NCBI GenBank assembly: GCA_026874595.1
Contig: CM049306.1
Span: 52,918,019-52,982,018 of the forward strand
Length of the DNA stretch: 64,000 nt
Source of the DNA: Sipunculus nudus
Lineage: Eukaryota; Annelida; Sipuncula; Golfingiida; Sipunculidae
Direction: 5' to 3'
In this document: positions 1 to 10,849 of the stretch, piece by piece
How the letters are laid out: every line of letters starts with the position of its first letter
How positions within the stretch are numbered: position 1 is the stretch's first letter
Program-made: the position numbers and the translations under genes
The notes under the pieces: generated by a model
The model's database searches: none
What the model was told of the DNA's origin: nothing
Seen by the model: the letters and a program-made list of their open reading frames with translations, nothing else

Positions 1-854
1 GCATGGTAGGGCATTTTGGAGACATCTAATTGTATGCCAAATTTAAGGAACTGAGAGCTGAAGCTGGGGAGCTGAGCTCTTGCAAACTGCATAACACTAG
101 CTTGATGTTAACAATATGTTACAGGGTGCTTGAAATCTTGAATAAAATCTACAGTTTTTGATCAACTGGTTTCAAATTTTTGGTTTTAACAGACAAAATG
201 CTAACAAAAACATGCTGTGAAAATTAAATCCACAGTACTTACAGGAAAAAACGTGCTATGGTCAAAGTTGGGCAAGATTTAAGGTACCATTTTTTTATTT
301 TTGTTAATATTTCAAAAATTTTTAAGATTTTGATCTAATTTTGGGTATACAATTTAATTTTGATTAATTAAAGTTATATTACTGGAAAAAAGTCCATAGC
401 TTTAACACATTTTGTGTTAAGTGATGGATTATCTTTCCTGATTTTTTACAAAATGCATTGTGTTTGGGCCCATAACTTTTTTAAATTATACAATACAGAC
501 ATAATTTTCGGCGTGTACATAGAAACTATATAGGGGAATATTTATGGTAAATATGAGGAAAAACAGATGATAAGTTTTGATATTAGGCAGTCCTGAAGTG
601 TGAAAATAGGTTTTTAATAAAAAATTGAGGTTTTTCCTTAATTTCTCAAAGGAACGAAGTCGCAAAAACCCAGTTTTCCGCTTGGTAGGAGATCTTGGGG
701 ACATCTAACATTATGCCAAATTTTGGATTCCTAGGTCTTACGGTTTCAAAAAGTGCCACATCTACGGATGGACGGACGGCACGACAGATGGACGGATGAC
801 GGACAATGGACCAGGACTATAGCTCAGATGACTTATAGTCAGCTGAGCTAAAAA
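1..854 (+). mobile_element. family A element, 3' part (cut by window start)
   Basis: Dispersed non-coding repeat, seen again at 7.7-9.1, 12.0-12.75, 21.5-24.1 and 63.5-64 kb. Shared landmarks in order are GCTGTGAAAATTAAATCC, CAGTACTTACAGG, TTTGGGCCCATAAC, CATAGGAACTATATAG, GGACATCTAAC, then an ACGG/GACGG tract (762-803) and a terminal hairpin at 821-849. The hairpin arms are AGCTCAGATGACT and AGTCAGCTGAGCT (one mismatch) and are followed by AAAAA. A microsatellite then a 3' hairpin, with no long coding frame, is the known architecture of pearl/Helentron-type non-autonomous rolling-circle elements; that class is an inference. The copy matches 8262-9116 along its length, so the left edge is truncated by the window and not by the element. 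Confidence 0.75.
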
Positions 855-3098
855 TAAGGGTACCAGGGTAATAAATTTGTTTTTCCAGTTATGAAAAGAA
901 ACAGATTGTATCTTTGAGAATTTTTAAATAATATGAATAGCACATGAGAGATATTGTAGTCTGTTTTGCCTGAATAATGAGCCAGCTATATCCAATATTA
1001 ATTTGTCTATTGGAATTAGTGCACTTAATACAGAAGCCTGTAGCTGGGAAAAGGTGAAATAGGGGAGGTAAATATGGAAATTCTCTTGAACATGTTGTCA
1101 TAACATGAAAAAATAGCATGGGCAAACATTTTATTATGTAAGCTCAGCATGATCAATTATCTACAAATCCCGAAGACCTTAGGTCATAAAGAGAGACAAA
1201 AGAAAAATATGGTCCTTCATGTTAATTAAATTATGGATTCCATTTTCTTTATTTTCCAGCATTCTGAGAGGAGAGGTCAGCTTATGATCAAACAATTCAC
1301 ATGCAGTAGGTACCAGGTTAATCAACTTAGAATTCTATATAAACTCCCCCCATGGGAGGAGATTTGCTTATTAATAATAAAGAATGACAAGCAGCTGTGG
1401 GTCTTCATTAACTTTTCTGATACAGGTGACACCACTGGCAGATTAGTTACCATAAATAACTTAAGGGGTACCATAAATAATACTCTAAAAATAATAAAAG
1501 CCACACACAGGGGGCAGAGGTATGCATCATTCTATGTTCAGCAAACACACTTCTTATGTCAGCTCTTTTGTAAATTAAGCCCCTGTTGGGAAATTAATAG
1601 GCAGATTCTGAAAGTACTTGGTAGCCCAACATATTTACCCCTTCTATTTGTTAGTTTTTAGCTCTATCAAATCCTGCATAGAACACAAATTAATGACAGA
1701 ACCCGACACCCAGTTCAATACCAGTAACAATAAAATCTAAGAAAGAAATTATATGCAGCTTTTGGGGCATGGGTGAAGTCATCAAGCTACAATGAAACTG
1801 TCCAACTTTACCCTTTAACAATATATAAGTAGCCAGATGTGGCTAGCTCTCACACCATTTTTACTTCATCAGCACTTTTGAGCCAGAATTTAAGCAGGAC
1901 CATTTCAGGAGCATAGCAGAGTGCGAGTAAAGTGCCATTAGTATAATTATGCATGGGAAGGCACTTCTCTGGGTTAACTTTACGTTTCCATCAGGGTAGG
2001 TATTGGACTGAGATCACTTAGTCCAAATGCCAGTTAACATTACATGCATAGCCCAATCTATCCCGCAGCCCACTGTAAAATAACTGGTACAAAATTTTCC
2101 ACACGCTTCAGGTCATGATTGGAGAACTAAACCTGCACCAAATGAAAAAGGAATGAGGGCCTTCCAGGTCAGAGATCATTCCTTCAAGAGATTTTTCTTC
2201 CTCTTTAACATTAAAAGTATGTTGTATACTTGTAGAAATTATAAATTAAAAGCTTTCATGTGTAATATAGCAGTATGTAAATAATTTTTAATTAAAAAAA
2301 AAACAGCGGTTGATCCTTAATGCAGAGATAGGGATGATAGATCTGTTCATGGGGGAGGTAAAAATATATATATATGGCAAATTTATTCATTCTGGGTTAA
2401 TATAGTCTGCAAATTGAGTAAGTTTTTACCACTGTTACAGTTTTCTTTTCATACAATAAATATGGTATATTTTTTAAAATGTTTCGACTGGTATTCCACT
2501 AAAGCTTGAAAACATATCTGTAAATAAAACAAAAGTTTTTTTTTCTGTGCTTCCCGAATGAATTATAATACACTGTCTGAATGACTCCCAATATAACCAG
2601 TGGCTTATATCTACTGTTTTCAACATTTATTAATATCAATCCAAATATCCTTTCAGAACATTGGCCTTTTAAATTGTTCCCAACATACTGTTCTTCTTTT
2701 TAGGGCCTACAAATTACCTGTCAACATCATATATAATTCAGTTGAACACAGCTCTCTTTCTTGTGCTATACATCAGGATACAAAAACAAATCCCTTTACA
2801 ATAGATCCGCAAACATTAAATAAATAATAAGATAGGCCTTTAATGATACCCAGGGCAAAAGAATGAACACTGTTTGCTAAATAAATCATTGGGGAATGGC
2901 CTACAATTAATCCAAGAGAAATGGGTCACTTTACCACAAAGTCTAAGCAAAGGCACCATAGCTGTCAGCAAACTACCTGTATAAACTCTGTTGAAAATAA
3001 GAGCAAGACATTAACTTACTGTATCGCATTTTGAAAATAAGTTTTTAAAATTTATTCCTATGGATTAATTACCAGTTTTTCCTACCACTCCTGATTAA
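855..3098. other. no gene seen; AT-rich unique sequence
   Basis: I see no exon, RNA gene or repeat family here. The longest open frame (1233-1661, +, 142 codons) has no recognisable domain and reads like chance in AT-rich DNA. A short TA run sits near 2362-2374. Confidence 0.5.
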
Positions 3099-3130
3099 AC
3101 AAGGGACCCATGGGTCATGGCGCTCAGCTG
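3099..3130 (+). mobile_element. family A 5' terminal module (solo)
   Basis: A 32-base module starting ACAAGGGACCCATGGGTCA and ending GCTCAGCTG. It contains the perfect 12-bp palindrome GACCCATGGGTC. The same module is at 10850 and 20788 on the same strand, each followed by different sequence. Its inner end GCTCAGCTGA is the reverse complement of TCAGCTGAGC in the family A 3' hairpin, so it is read as the 5' end of that family. No matching 3' end follows before the next element, so this copy looks truncated or internally replaced. Confidence 0.55.
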
Positions 3131-3410
3131 TTATATATGATACAAAATATGATTTGGGAAAGAGGCACATGCTTGTTTTGTGTGGTAATAAATATAAGCT
3201 TTATTATGAGTTGTTGGTGTTTAGCTTATGTATGATTTTGATAGTATCTTTGGAGACAGGGAAGAAGATTGATTTCATTTATTTTATTAACAAATGGAGT
3301 GCTATTGTCACACAGATTTTGACTTGGCCATATAACTTATAAGCAGCACATATAATAAAAGAGTTTAACTATTTATTAAAATTTAATAACAAATATTGTA
3401 CCAATATAAT

Positions 3411-3459
3411 TTTTATTTTAAAAAATAATAAGAAAATCATATGATTTTTTAAAATAAAA
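3411..3459. repeat. 16-bp perfect inverted repeat (foldback)
   Basis: Arms TTTTATTTTAAAAAAT (3411-3426) and ATTTTTTAAAATAAAA (3444-3459) pair perfectly around a 17-base loop that itself contains the palindrome AATCATATGATT. No terminal-repeat or target-duplication signature was found, so this is reported as a structure only. Confidence 0.7.
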
Positions 3460-3497
3460 TATAACTGAAATGATTATTGAAATAATATTATAGAATA

Positions 3498-3521
3498 TAT
3501 TCATGAATGCATTCATGAATA
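3498..3521. repeat. 24-bp perfect palindrome
   Basis: TATTCATGAATG followed directly by its reverse complement CATTCATGAATA, with no spacer. Function unknown; such AT-rich palindromes may extrude or may bind POU/homeodomain dimers, but nothing here shows that. Confidence 0.75.
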
Positions 3522-4257
3522 CATTTTGAAAGTATCTGCACTGGTATTCAAACACTTTCATTTTTACCTGAATTCCCATTCTTATGCAATAAATTTTTTT
3601 TAATGCAGTACATATTAATATTCGTTTTCAAATACATTTGTAAAGCATTCGCACAATGTCTAGTATTTATTCAGTGTTAGCCAAACAATGATGTTGAGAA
3701 TCCAGAATATACAAAATTCACAACTTTAAATAATGATCATAAGTACCTGGTTTTATGGCTTTTATTTATAATAAAAAAATAAATGTAATTTATTCACTTT
3801 GGACTACTTTCACATCAATCTACACATTAGACACAGAAGGAATCTAGATTCATATAATCAACTGCATCTTTGTTTATCATTAATTTTCTTCATATGATCC
3901 CTAATGATTAGTAATGAATAATATGATTTATTTTTTTATCATTAAAATTTCACTGAAAAATACCATAGGTGACTGCATGTTGTTATTTGGAATAACATTG
4001 ACATTGACATTCTATCCATCCATACAAGATTCTTACATCATCAGTAACTTGTTGTTTTTCAACTACTACTAGATGAGTTGGGTTGGACACCTGGATCAAC
4101 TGTGGCTGGGCATTAGCTGCCTGGCTGCCCCAGTGTACGCTTCGCTTCGCTCAAGCAAGCATAATCTGATGAAAGGTCAACAAGGTCAACATACAGGTGA
4201 CTGAAGATGGGCTGGATTAAGCCTGGGTCTGACATGGTCTCATAAAAAAACTAGACA

Positions 4258-7200
4258 TTTCTTGGCACCGCAGGTGCCAGAGTATCCCCAGACATACTAG
4301 GCCCCCCCCCCTTTAAAAATTGACCCCCATTTTTAGCAGCATATACTGACACTTGGCATATTTATTGTTTCTTCCATCTAACAATCCACAATCTTGTTGA
4401 AGATGTTGGTCCTGTGACCTTGATTTTTTTAAAGATGTGTCCTGTGACCTTTGACCTCATACCCCAAAATCAATTCGGGTCTTGCTTTTCCAATTGGACA
4501 TATGCAAGTCAAGTTTGAAATCTGTACATCCATTAAGCAGGAATTATCATCCAGTAACTAATTTTTGGACAGATGGCTCCTGTGACCTTCACCTTTGACC
4601 TTGTGACCTCAAAATTGATAGTGTTCTTCCTCTCTTGGCAGGAGAACTATATGTGCAAGATGAAAGATCTGAGATGAAATGTTTGGCTGAAAATGCATCC
4701 ACATCTTTTTAAAGATGTGTCCTGTGACCTTGACCTTTGACCTCATGACCCCAAAATCAATTTTGGTCTTGCTTTTCCAATGGGACATATACAAGTCAAG
4801 TTTTGGAATCCATACATCAATAAAAGCAGGAATTATCATCCAGAAACTAATTTTTGGACAGATGGCTCCTGTGACCTTCACCTTTGACCTTGTGACCTCA
4901 AAATTGATAGGGGTCTTCCACTCTTGGCAGGTGAACTATATGTGCAAGATGAAAGATCTGACATGAATTGTTTGGCTGAAAATGCATCCACAATCTTTTT
5001 AAAGAGGTTTTCTCTGACGACCTTTGACCTCATGATCCCAAAATCAATTCGGGTCTTGCTTTTCCATTGGGTCAAATACAAGTCAAGTTTGAAATCCATA
5101 CATCAATAAAAGAAGGAATTATCATCAAGAAACTAATTTTTGGACAGATGGCTCCTGTGACCTTCACCTTTGACCTTGTGCCCTCAAAATTGATAGGGTT
5201 CTTCCTCTCTTGGAAGGTGAACTATATGTGCAAGATGAAAGATCTCAGATGAAATGTTTTGCTGAAAATGCATCCACAATCTTTTTAAAGAGGTGTCCTG
5301 TGACCTTGACCTTTGACCTCATGACCTGTAAATCAATTTTGGTCTTGCTTTTCCAATGGGACATATACAAGTCAAGTTTGAAATCCATACATCAATAATA
5401 GCAGGAATTATCATCCAGAAACTAATTTTTGGACAGATGGCTCCTGTGACCTTCACCTTTGACCTTGTGACCTCTAAATTGATAGGGGTCTTCCACTCTT
5501 GGTAGGTTACTTACATGTGCAAGATGAAAGATCAGAGATGAATTGTTTGCTGAAAATGCATTTACAATCTTTTTAAAGATGTGTCCTGTGACCTTGACCT
5601 ATGACCTCATGACCCCAAAATCAATTCGGGTCTTGCTTTTCCAATTGGTCAAATACAAGTCAAGTTTGAAATCCATACATCAATAAAAGAAGGAATTATC
5701 ATCCAGAAACTAATTTTTGGACAGATGGCTCCTTTGACCTTCACCTTTGCCCTTGTGACCTCAAAATTGATAGGGTTCTTCCTCTCTTGGCAGGTGAACT
5801 ATATGTGCAAGATGAAAGATCTCAGATGAAATGTTTTGCTGAAAATGCATCCACAATCTTTTTAAAGAGGTGTCCTGTGACCTTGACCTTTGACCTCATG
5901 ACCCCAAAATCAATTTGGTTCTTGCTTTTCCAATGGGTCAAATACAAGTCAAGTTTGAAATCCATACATCAATAAAAGAAGGAATTATCATCCAGAAACT
6001 AATTTTTGGACAGATGGCTCCTGTGACCCTTCACCTTTGACCTTGTGACCTCAAAATTGATAGGGTTCTTCCTCTCTTGGCAGGTGAACTATATGTGCAA
6101 GATGAAAGATCTGAGATGAAATATTTGGCTGAAAATGCATCCACATCTTTTTAAAGATGTGTCCTGTGACCTTGACCTTTGACCTCATGACCCCAAAATC
6201 AATTTGGTTCTTGCTTTTCCAATGGGACATAAACAAGTCAAGTTTGAAATCCATACATCAATAAAAGCAGGAATTATCATCCAGAAACTAATTTTTGGAC
6301 AGATGGCTCCTGTGACCTTCACCTTTGACCTTGTGACCTCAAAATTGATAGTAGTCTTCCACTCTTGGCAGGTAAACTATATGTGCAAGATGAAAGATCT
6401 GAGATGAATTGTTTGGCTGAAAATGCATCCACAATCTTTATAAAGAGGTTTCCTGTGACCTTGACCTTTGACCTCATGACCCCAAAATAAATTTGGGTCT
6501 TGCTTTTCCAATGGGTCAAATACAAGTCAAGTTTGAAATCTATACATCAATAAAAGAAGGAATTATCATCCAGAAACTAATTTTTGAACAGATGGCTCCT
6601 GTGACCTTCACCTTTGACCTTGTGACCTCAAAACTGATAGGGGTCTTCCTCTATTTGCAGATGATTTATATGTGCAAGATGAAAGGTCTGAGATGAAATG
6701 TTTGGCTGAAAATGCATCCACAATCTTTTTAAAGATGTGTCTTGTGACCTTGACCTTTGACCTCATGACCCCAAAATCAATTGGAGTCTTGCTTTTTCAA
6801 TGGGACATATATAAGTCAAGTTTGAAATCAATACATCAATAAAAGCAGGAATTATCATCCAGAAACTAATTTTTGGACAGATAGCTCCTGTGGCCTTGAC
6901 CTTTGACCTTGTGACCCCAATATTATATGGATCATCCACTATTGGCAAGTGAGCTATATATTCAAGATGGAAGACCTAGGATGACAATTTGGCTTAAAAT
7001 GCATCCACAATATCTTTTAAAATGCTAGTCCATTGACCCTGACCTTTGACCTCATGACCCTAGAACCTATAGGGTTCTTACTTTAGTGGTGGGCCATACA
7101 TAAGTCATGTTTGAAATCCATATGGCTATCAAAACTAGAGATATCATAAGAGGAGTGTGATTTTCACCATATATGGCAATATTCAAGGTCAAGGCCACTA

Positions 7201-7710
7201 TCATAGGAAAGGTCATGACCCCAATTTAAATAACCATCATCCCATAACCCATACCTATGTATATGCATAATATAAAAGAAATCTGTCCATTAGTTTTTGA
7301 CTAATAATGCTCACAGTACTGTAAGGTGGCAATTTTGGGGGTATTAAACGGCATGAAAACAAGTAAAGAATAATAGGTGGCGCCACCAGTTTCTGGAACA
7401 TGACAACCCTATCCATGATCTTCCATCAACTTGATTTTGGGACAAATCCATGCAAGATTTATTGAGATATTAAAGAATTTGTGTGATTTTCCCCAAAATT
7501 GGACCTATTCAAGGTCAAGACACTCTCCTAGTAAAGGTCATGACCTCATTTTAAATAGGCGTCGTCCTCTTACCCATATCTATACATATACCAAGTTTGG
7601 TAAAGTTCTGTGAAATATTTTTTGGGTTATCGCGCCAACAAGATTTATATGCGGCGGCGGCGGGACCGGTATGAAAACATAGTATCCCCCAACTTTGTCT
7701 GGGGATACAA
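4258..7710 (+). mobile_element. family B composite element with internal 288-bp array
   Basis: The left end carries a hairpin GGCACC-gca-GGTGCC (4264-4278) and then GTATCCCCAGAC (4282-4293). The right end carries a (CGG)n tract (7651-7664) followed by a hairpin GTATCCCC/GGGGATAC (7682-7708). The right copy GTCTGGGGATAC (7697-7708) is the exact reverse complement of the left 12-mer. Between the ends lie a C10 run (4302-4311), a ten-copy tandem array (4380-7120) and two diverged units of about 326 bp (about 7182-7620). Subterminal complementarity, internal tandem repeats, a microsatellite and a 3' hairpin together match the pearl/HINE type of Helentron-derived element. No transposase or Rep frame is present, so it would be non-autonomous. 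The exact outer boundaries are inferred. Confidence 0.65.
4380..7120. repeat. tandem array, about 288-bp dimeric monomer, ten copies
   Basis: CCTGTGACCTTGACCTTTG starts near 4721, 5297, 5585, 5874, 6163, 6452 and 6741, with poorer units at about 4439, 5010 and 7030. The period is about 288 bp. Each monomer is itself a dimer: the related half beginning CCTGTGACCTTCACCTTTG starts about 146 bp later (4579, 4868, 5444, 6020, 6308, 6598). Both halves open with clustered TGACCT hexamers, giving the reverse-strand arrangement AGGTCAAAGGTCAAGGTCA. Open frames of 60-90 codons recur in every unit because of period and composition, not coding. Copies differ by scattered substitutions. Confidence 0.9.
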
Positions 7711-7744
7711 TTAATAAAAGCTACATTATTTGGTCAATTTCTTT

Positions 7745-9116
7745 CAGCTTTCTAAACTACAAAGATGAAATCCTTATGTGTGTATGATATGAAAATTATA
7801 TCAACAGTGCTCTCAGAAAACAAACGTGCCATGGTCAAAGTTGGGCAAAATTTAAGGTACTTATTTTATATTTATACTAATAACTTATAAAATTTGAAAA
7901 ATTTAGAACTAATTTTTGGTATTCAATTGAATCTTGATTAAATAATGTTACATCCCTGACAAAAAATCTCTAGCTTCAGCAATACTCTTGTTAAGGGAGT
8001 AAATATATTTCTTGATTTTGTGCATTATGATAAATGCATTATGTTTGGGCCCATAACTTAAAACAATTACGCAATACTGACATCATTTCTGGCATGTGCA
8101 TAGCGAATGTATAGAAAAATATGTATATTATATATGATCAAAGTCAGATCAGTGGTTTTGATATTAGGCAGTCTTACAGTGTAACAATGGGTTTTTAATG
8201 GAAAAATGAAGTTCTTCATTAATATTTCGAAGGAATTAAGTCCTAGTGACCAAATTCTTGGCATGGTAGGGGACTCTGGAGACATCTAACTGTATGCCAA
8301 ATTTAAGGAACTTAGAGCCGAAGCTAGGGAGCTGAGCTCTAGCAAACTGCATAACACTAGCTTGATGTAAACTTGATGTGACATGGTGCTTGAAAACTTG
8401 AATAAAATCTACAGTTTTTGGTCAACTGGTTTCAAATTTTTGGTGTTAACAGACAAAATGCTAACAAAAACATGCTGTGAACATTATATCCACAGTACTT
8501 ACAGGAAAAAAACGTGCCATGGTTGAACTTGGGCAAAATTAAAGGTACCAATTTTATATTTTTGCCAATATTTAAAAAAATTAACAGATTTTGATCTAAT
8601 TTTTGGTATACAATTAAATTTTGATCAATTAAAGTTGTATAACTGAAAAAAAGTCCCTTCCTTTAACACTTTTGGTCTTAAGTGACCAAATATCTTTCCT
8701 GATTTTTTACAAAGTCTGTTATGTTTGGGCCCTTAACTTTTTTAAATTAAATAATACTGACTTAATTTCTGGCATATAGAGGAATATTTATGGTAAATAT
8801 GAAGAAAACCAGATGAGTGGTTTTGATATTAGGCAGCCCTGAAGTGTGAAAATAGATTTCTAATAAAAAATTGAGGTTTTTCCTTAATATCTCAAAGGAA
8901 CGAAGTCCTATTGACCCAATTTTCGGCATGGTAGGAGATTTTGGGGACATCTAACTGTATGACGAAATTCAGATTAGTAGGTCCAAGGATGTGGAGATGT
9001 GCCAGTCTTACGGACGGACATCCGGACAGATGAACGGACGGACGGCACGACAGACAGACGATGGACAATGCACCATGACTGTCGCTCAGATGACTTATAG
9101 TCAGCTAAGCTAAAAA
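7745..9116 (+). mobile_element. family A element, two tandem body units
   Basis: The body unit occurs twice in tandem: the landmark CGTGCCATGGT is at 7825 and 8513, a period of 688 bp. The first unit is more diverged. The second unit runs into an ACGG tract (about 9011-9062) and the terminal hairpin (9084-9110) plus AAAAA. Each unit has an antisense open frame beginning MSPxSPT; the first keeps exactly the 72-codon length seen at 486-704. No transposition protein is present. Confidence 0.7.
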
Positions 9117-10849
9117 CAGAAGAATAAGCTTTAAGCTTAAGCTTTCACTGGATGTATATGAACCTTTTCCCATCTGTCATGGATATTCATTTAGAATTAC
9201 ATATGTCTCTAACTTTATATGGAAACACATATCTCAACATATTGTAATGTCCCAGAAGTTTGCATACACAAGGTATTATGATCCAATAAGAAGCACCCTA
9301 AATTTATACACACATATCATGAATAAATATAAAATAGGTGTAAGAGTGCTCAAAATTGCATGTAAATTCAGCAAATAAAGTTATAATGAAAGAGAAACAC
9401 AGTCTTAAGGAAAAACACAATTTGAAATCATCTTGAAATCACTACCATATTTGGACATGCATACTTAATAAGTATTTACCAACAAATGTTATATGGTATT
9501 ATGATCCAATAACTATAAAAGACAGCCTTGGTCACCAAACAGAAACAGAGCAAACTGCCAACTTATTGAAGCACTGATGAATAAATCTTAACAGTCAATT
9601 CATGTTGCCTTGACAGATCACTTGTGTGAAGCAGACGACAAGTTCCCAAGATAATGACCAAAATGATATATGACTGTATCCCAGCTGTCTCTCTGGTACT
9701 AGCTAACTATTTACTCCTTGTCAGATGGATATGGACATTATATAGAAAGGAAATTAGGTATATCCTATCTGCTGCTATGTGTCCATTTTCCCCACATATC
9801 AATCTGGACTCTTTGGTGCAGATTAACCTGCTGGTTAATTCTGCATGAAGCGAGGGATACTGTTTTCACTCGATTCTTTGTCCGTGTGTGTATGTATGAA
9901 TGTCTGGATGATACCTGGAGACAGTATAATGGATGTTATTGAAATTACCATATAGGCTGGTGTTGTGGTAGTTCTGATGTAGTTCAATTTCGGTGTGTAT
10001 CCTAGTGTGAATAACCCCAGAATAAGTGTTTTATGGATTTTTAGAGCACATTTTATCACTTGCAGTAGTAGCATATAAGACCATACGGCCATTTGTCAAG
10101 CGTGATCCATTACTTCACAGGCCACAATGTCAGGCCACATGCTGTTTCCCTGAAAGGTGTCCATAAAATAAGGTACACAATGGGATATGACGTCGTGCCA
10201 TGTGCCTTTTCCCCTGAAGGTTTATTTACACCAATGTACATCATGGGCGGGGTGGGGGGGGGGGGCATGGTTGTTGTTCATTATGTTTATAGTCAAGTAC
10301 AGCAATACCAGAATGCATTTAAAAATATTCAGTTAAAAAGTTCCCAGGGTTAATTAAAAATTCAAATCACTATCTTCCATTCAGGGTTTGTGTCCCCATA
10401 TGGGATGCTTTTTTAATTGTATTATTGACGTTTTGCTGAGCATCTTTATAGGTTATCTATGCAGGATCTTGTGGTAATGGAGGGTAGTGCTTCTACTCAG
10501 CAAATTATTATAAAAGGATATAATATAACTCAAAATGTATCAAACAGTGTAGAAAAAGTACAAAAAGGGTAAATCAGTGCCACACTGCACAACTTGAATA
10601 CTCTTTTACATTACGTAATGTTTTTAAAAAAGTTTTCAGGTTGCTATAAAGTTAATTATCACCTCATATTTCATATTTCCAGTCATTTTGTCAAATATTA
10701 ATGAGATAAAAGCTAAAATATGTCACTATTATGAAATACTGACATGGCACATCCAATGTTCTTTAACAAAATTGGAAATATGTGTTTATTAAGCTTAAAA
10801 TATTCATCTGTGAAATGATGATTCTACAAAAGTAAGGCCAAAAAAAAAA
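9117..10849. other. no gene seen; small local repeats
   Basis: Mostly unique AT-rich sequence. GGTATTATGATCCAATA occurs twice (about 9272 and 9496). A diverged two-copy repeat of about 65 bp lies at 10130-10250, and a G12 run at 10254-10265. Open frames here are short and unrecognised. Confidence 0.5.

Larger units (their letters stand above)
3131..4257. other. no gene seen; AT-rich spacer with foldbacks
   Basis: Very AT-rich sequence with two strong self-complementary sites (listed separately) and no coding signal. A short GC-richer patch lies at about 4070-4170. Confidence 0.5.

Noticed and set aside
1233-1661. 142-codon open frame on the + strand
   Set aside because: No recognisable domain, no splice or codon evidence, and an overlapping antisense frame. 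Such lengths are expected a few times by chance in 64 kb of AT-rich DNA read in six frames.
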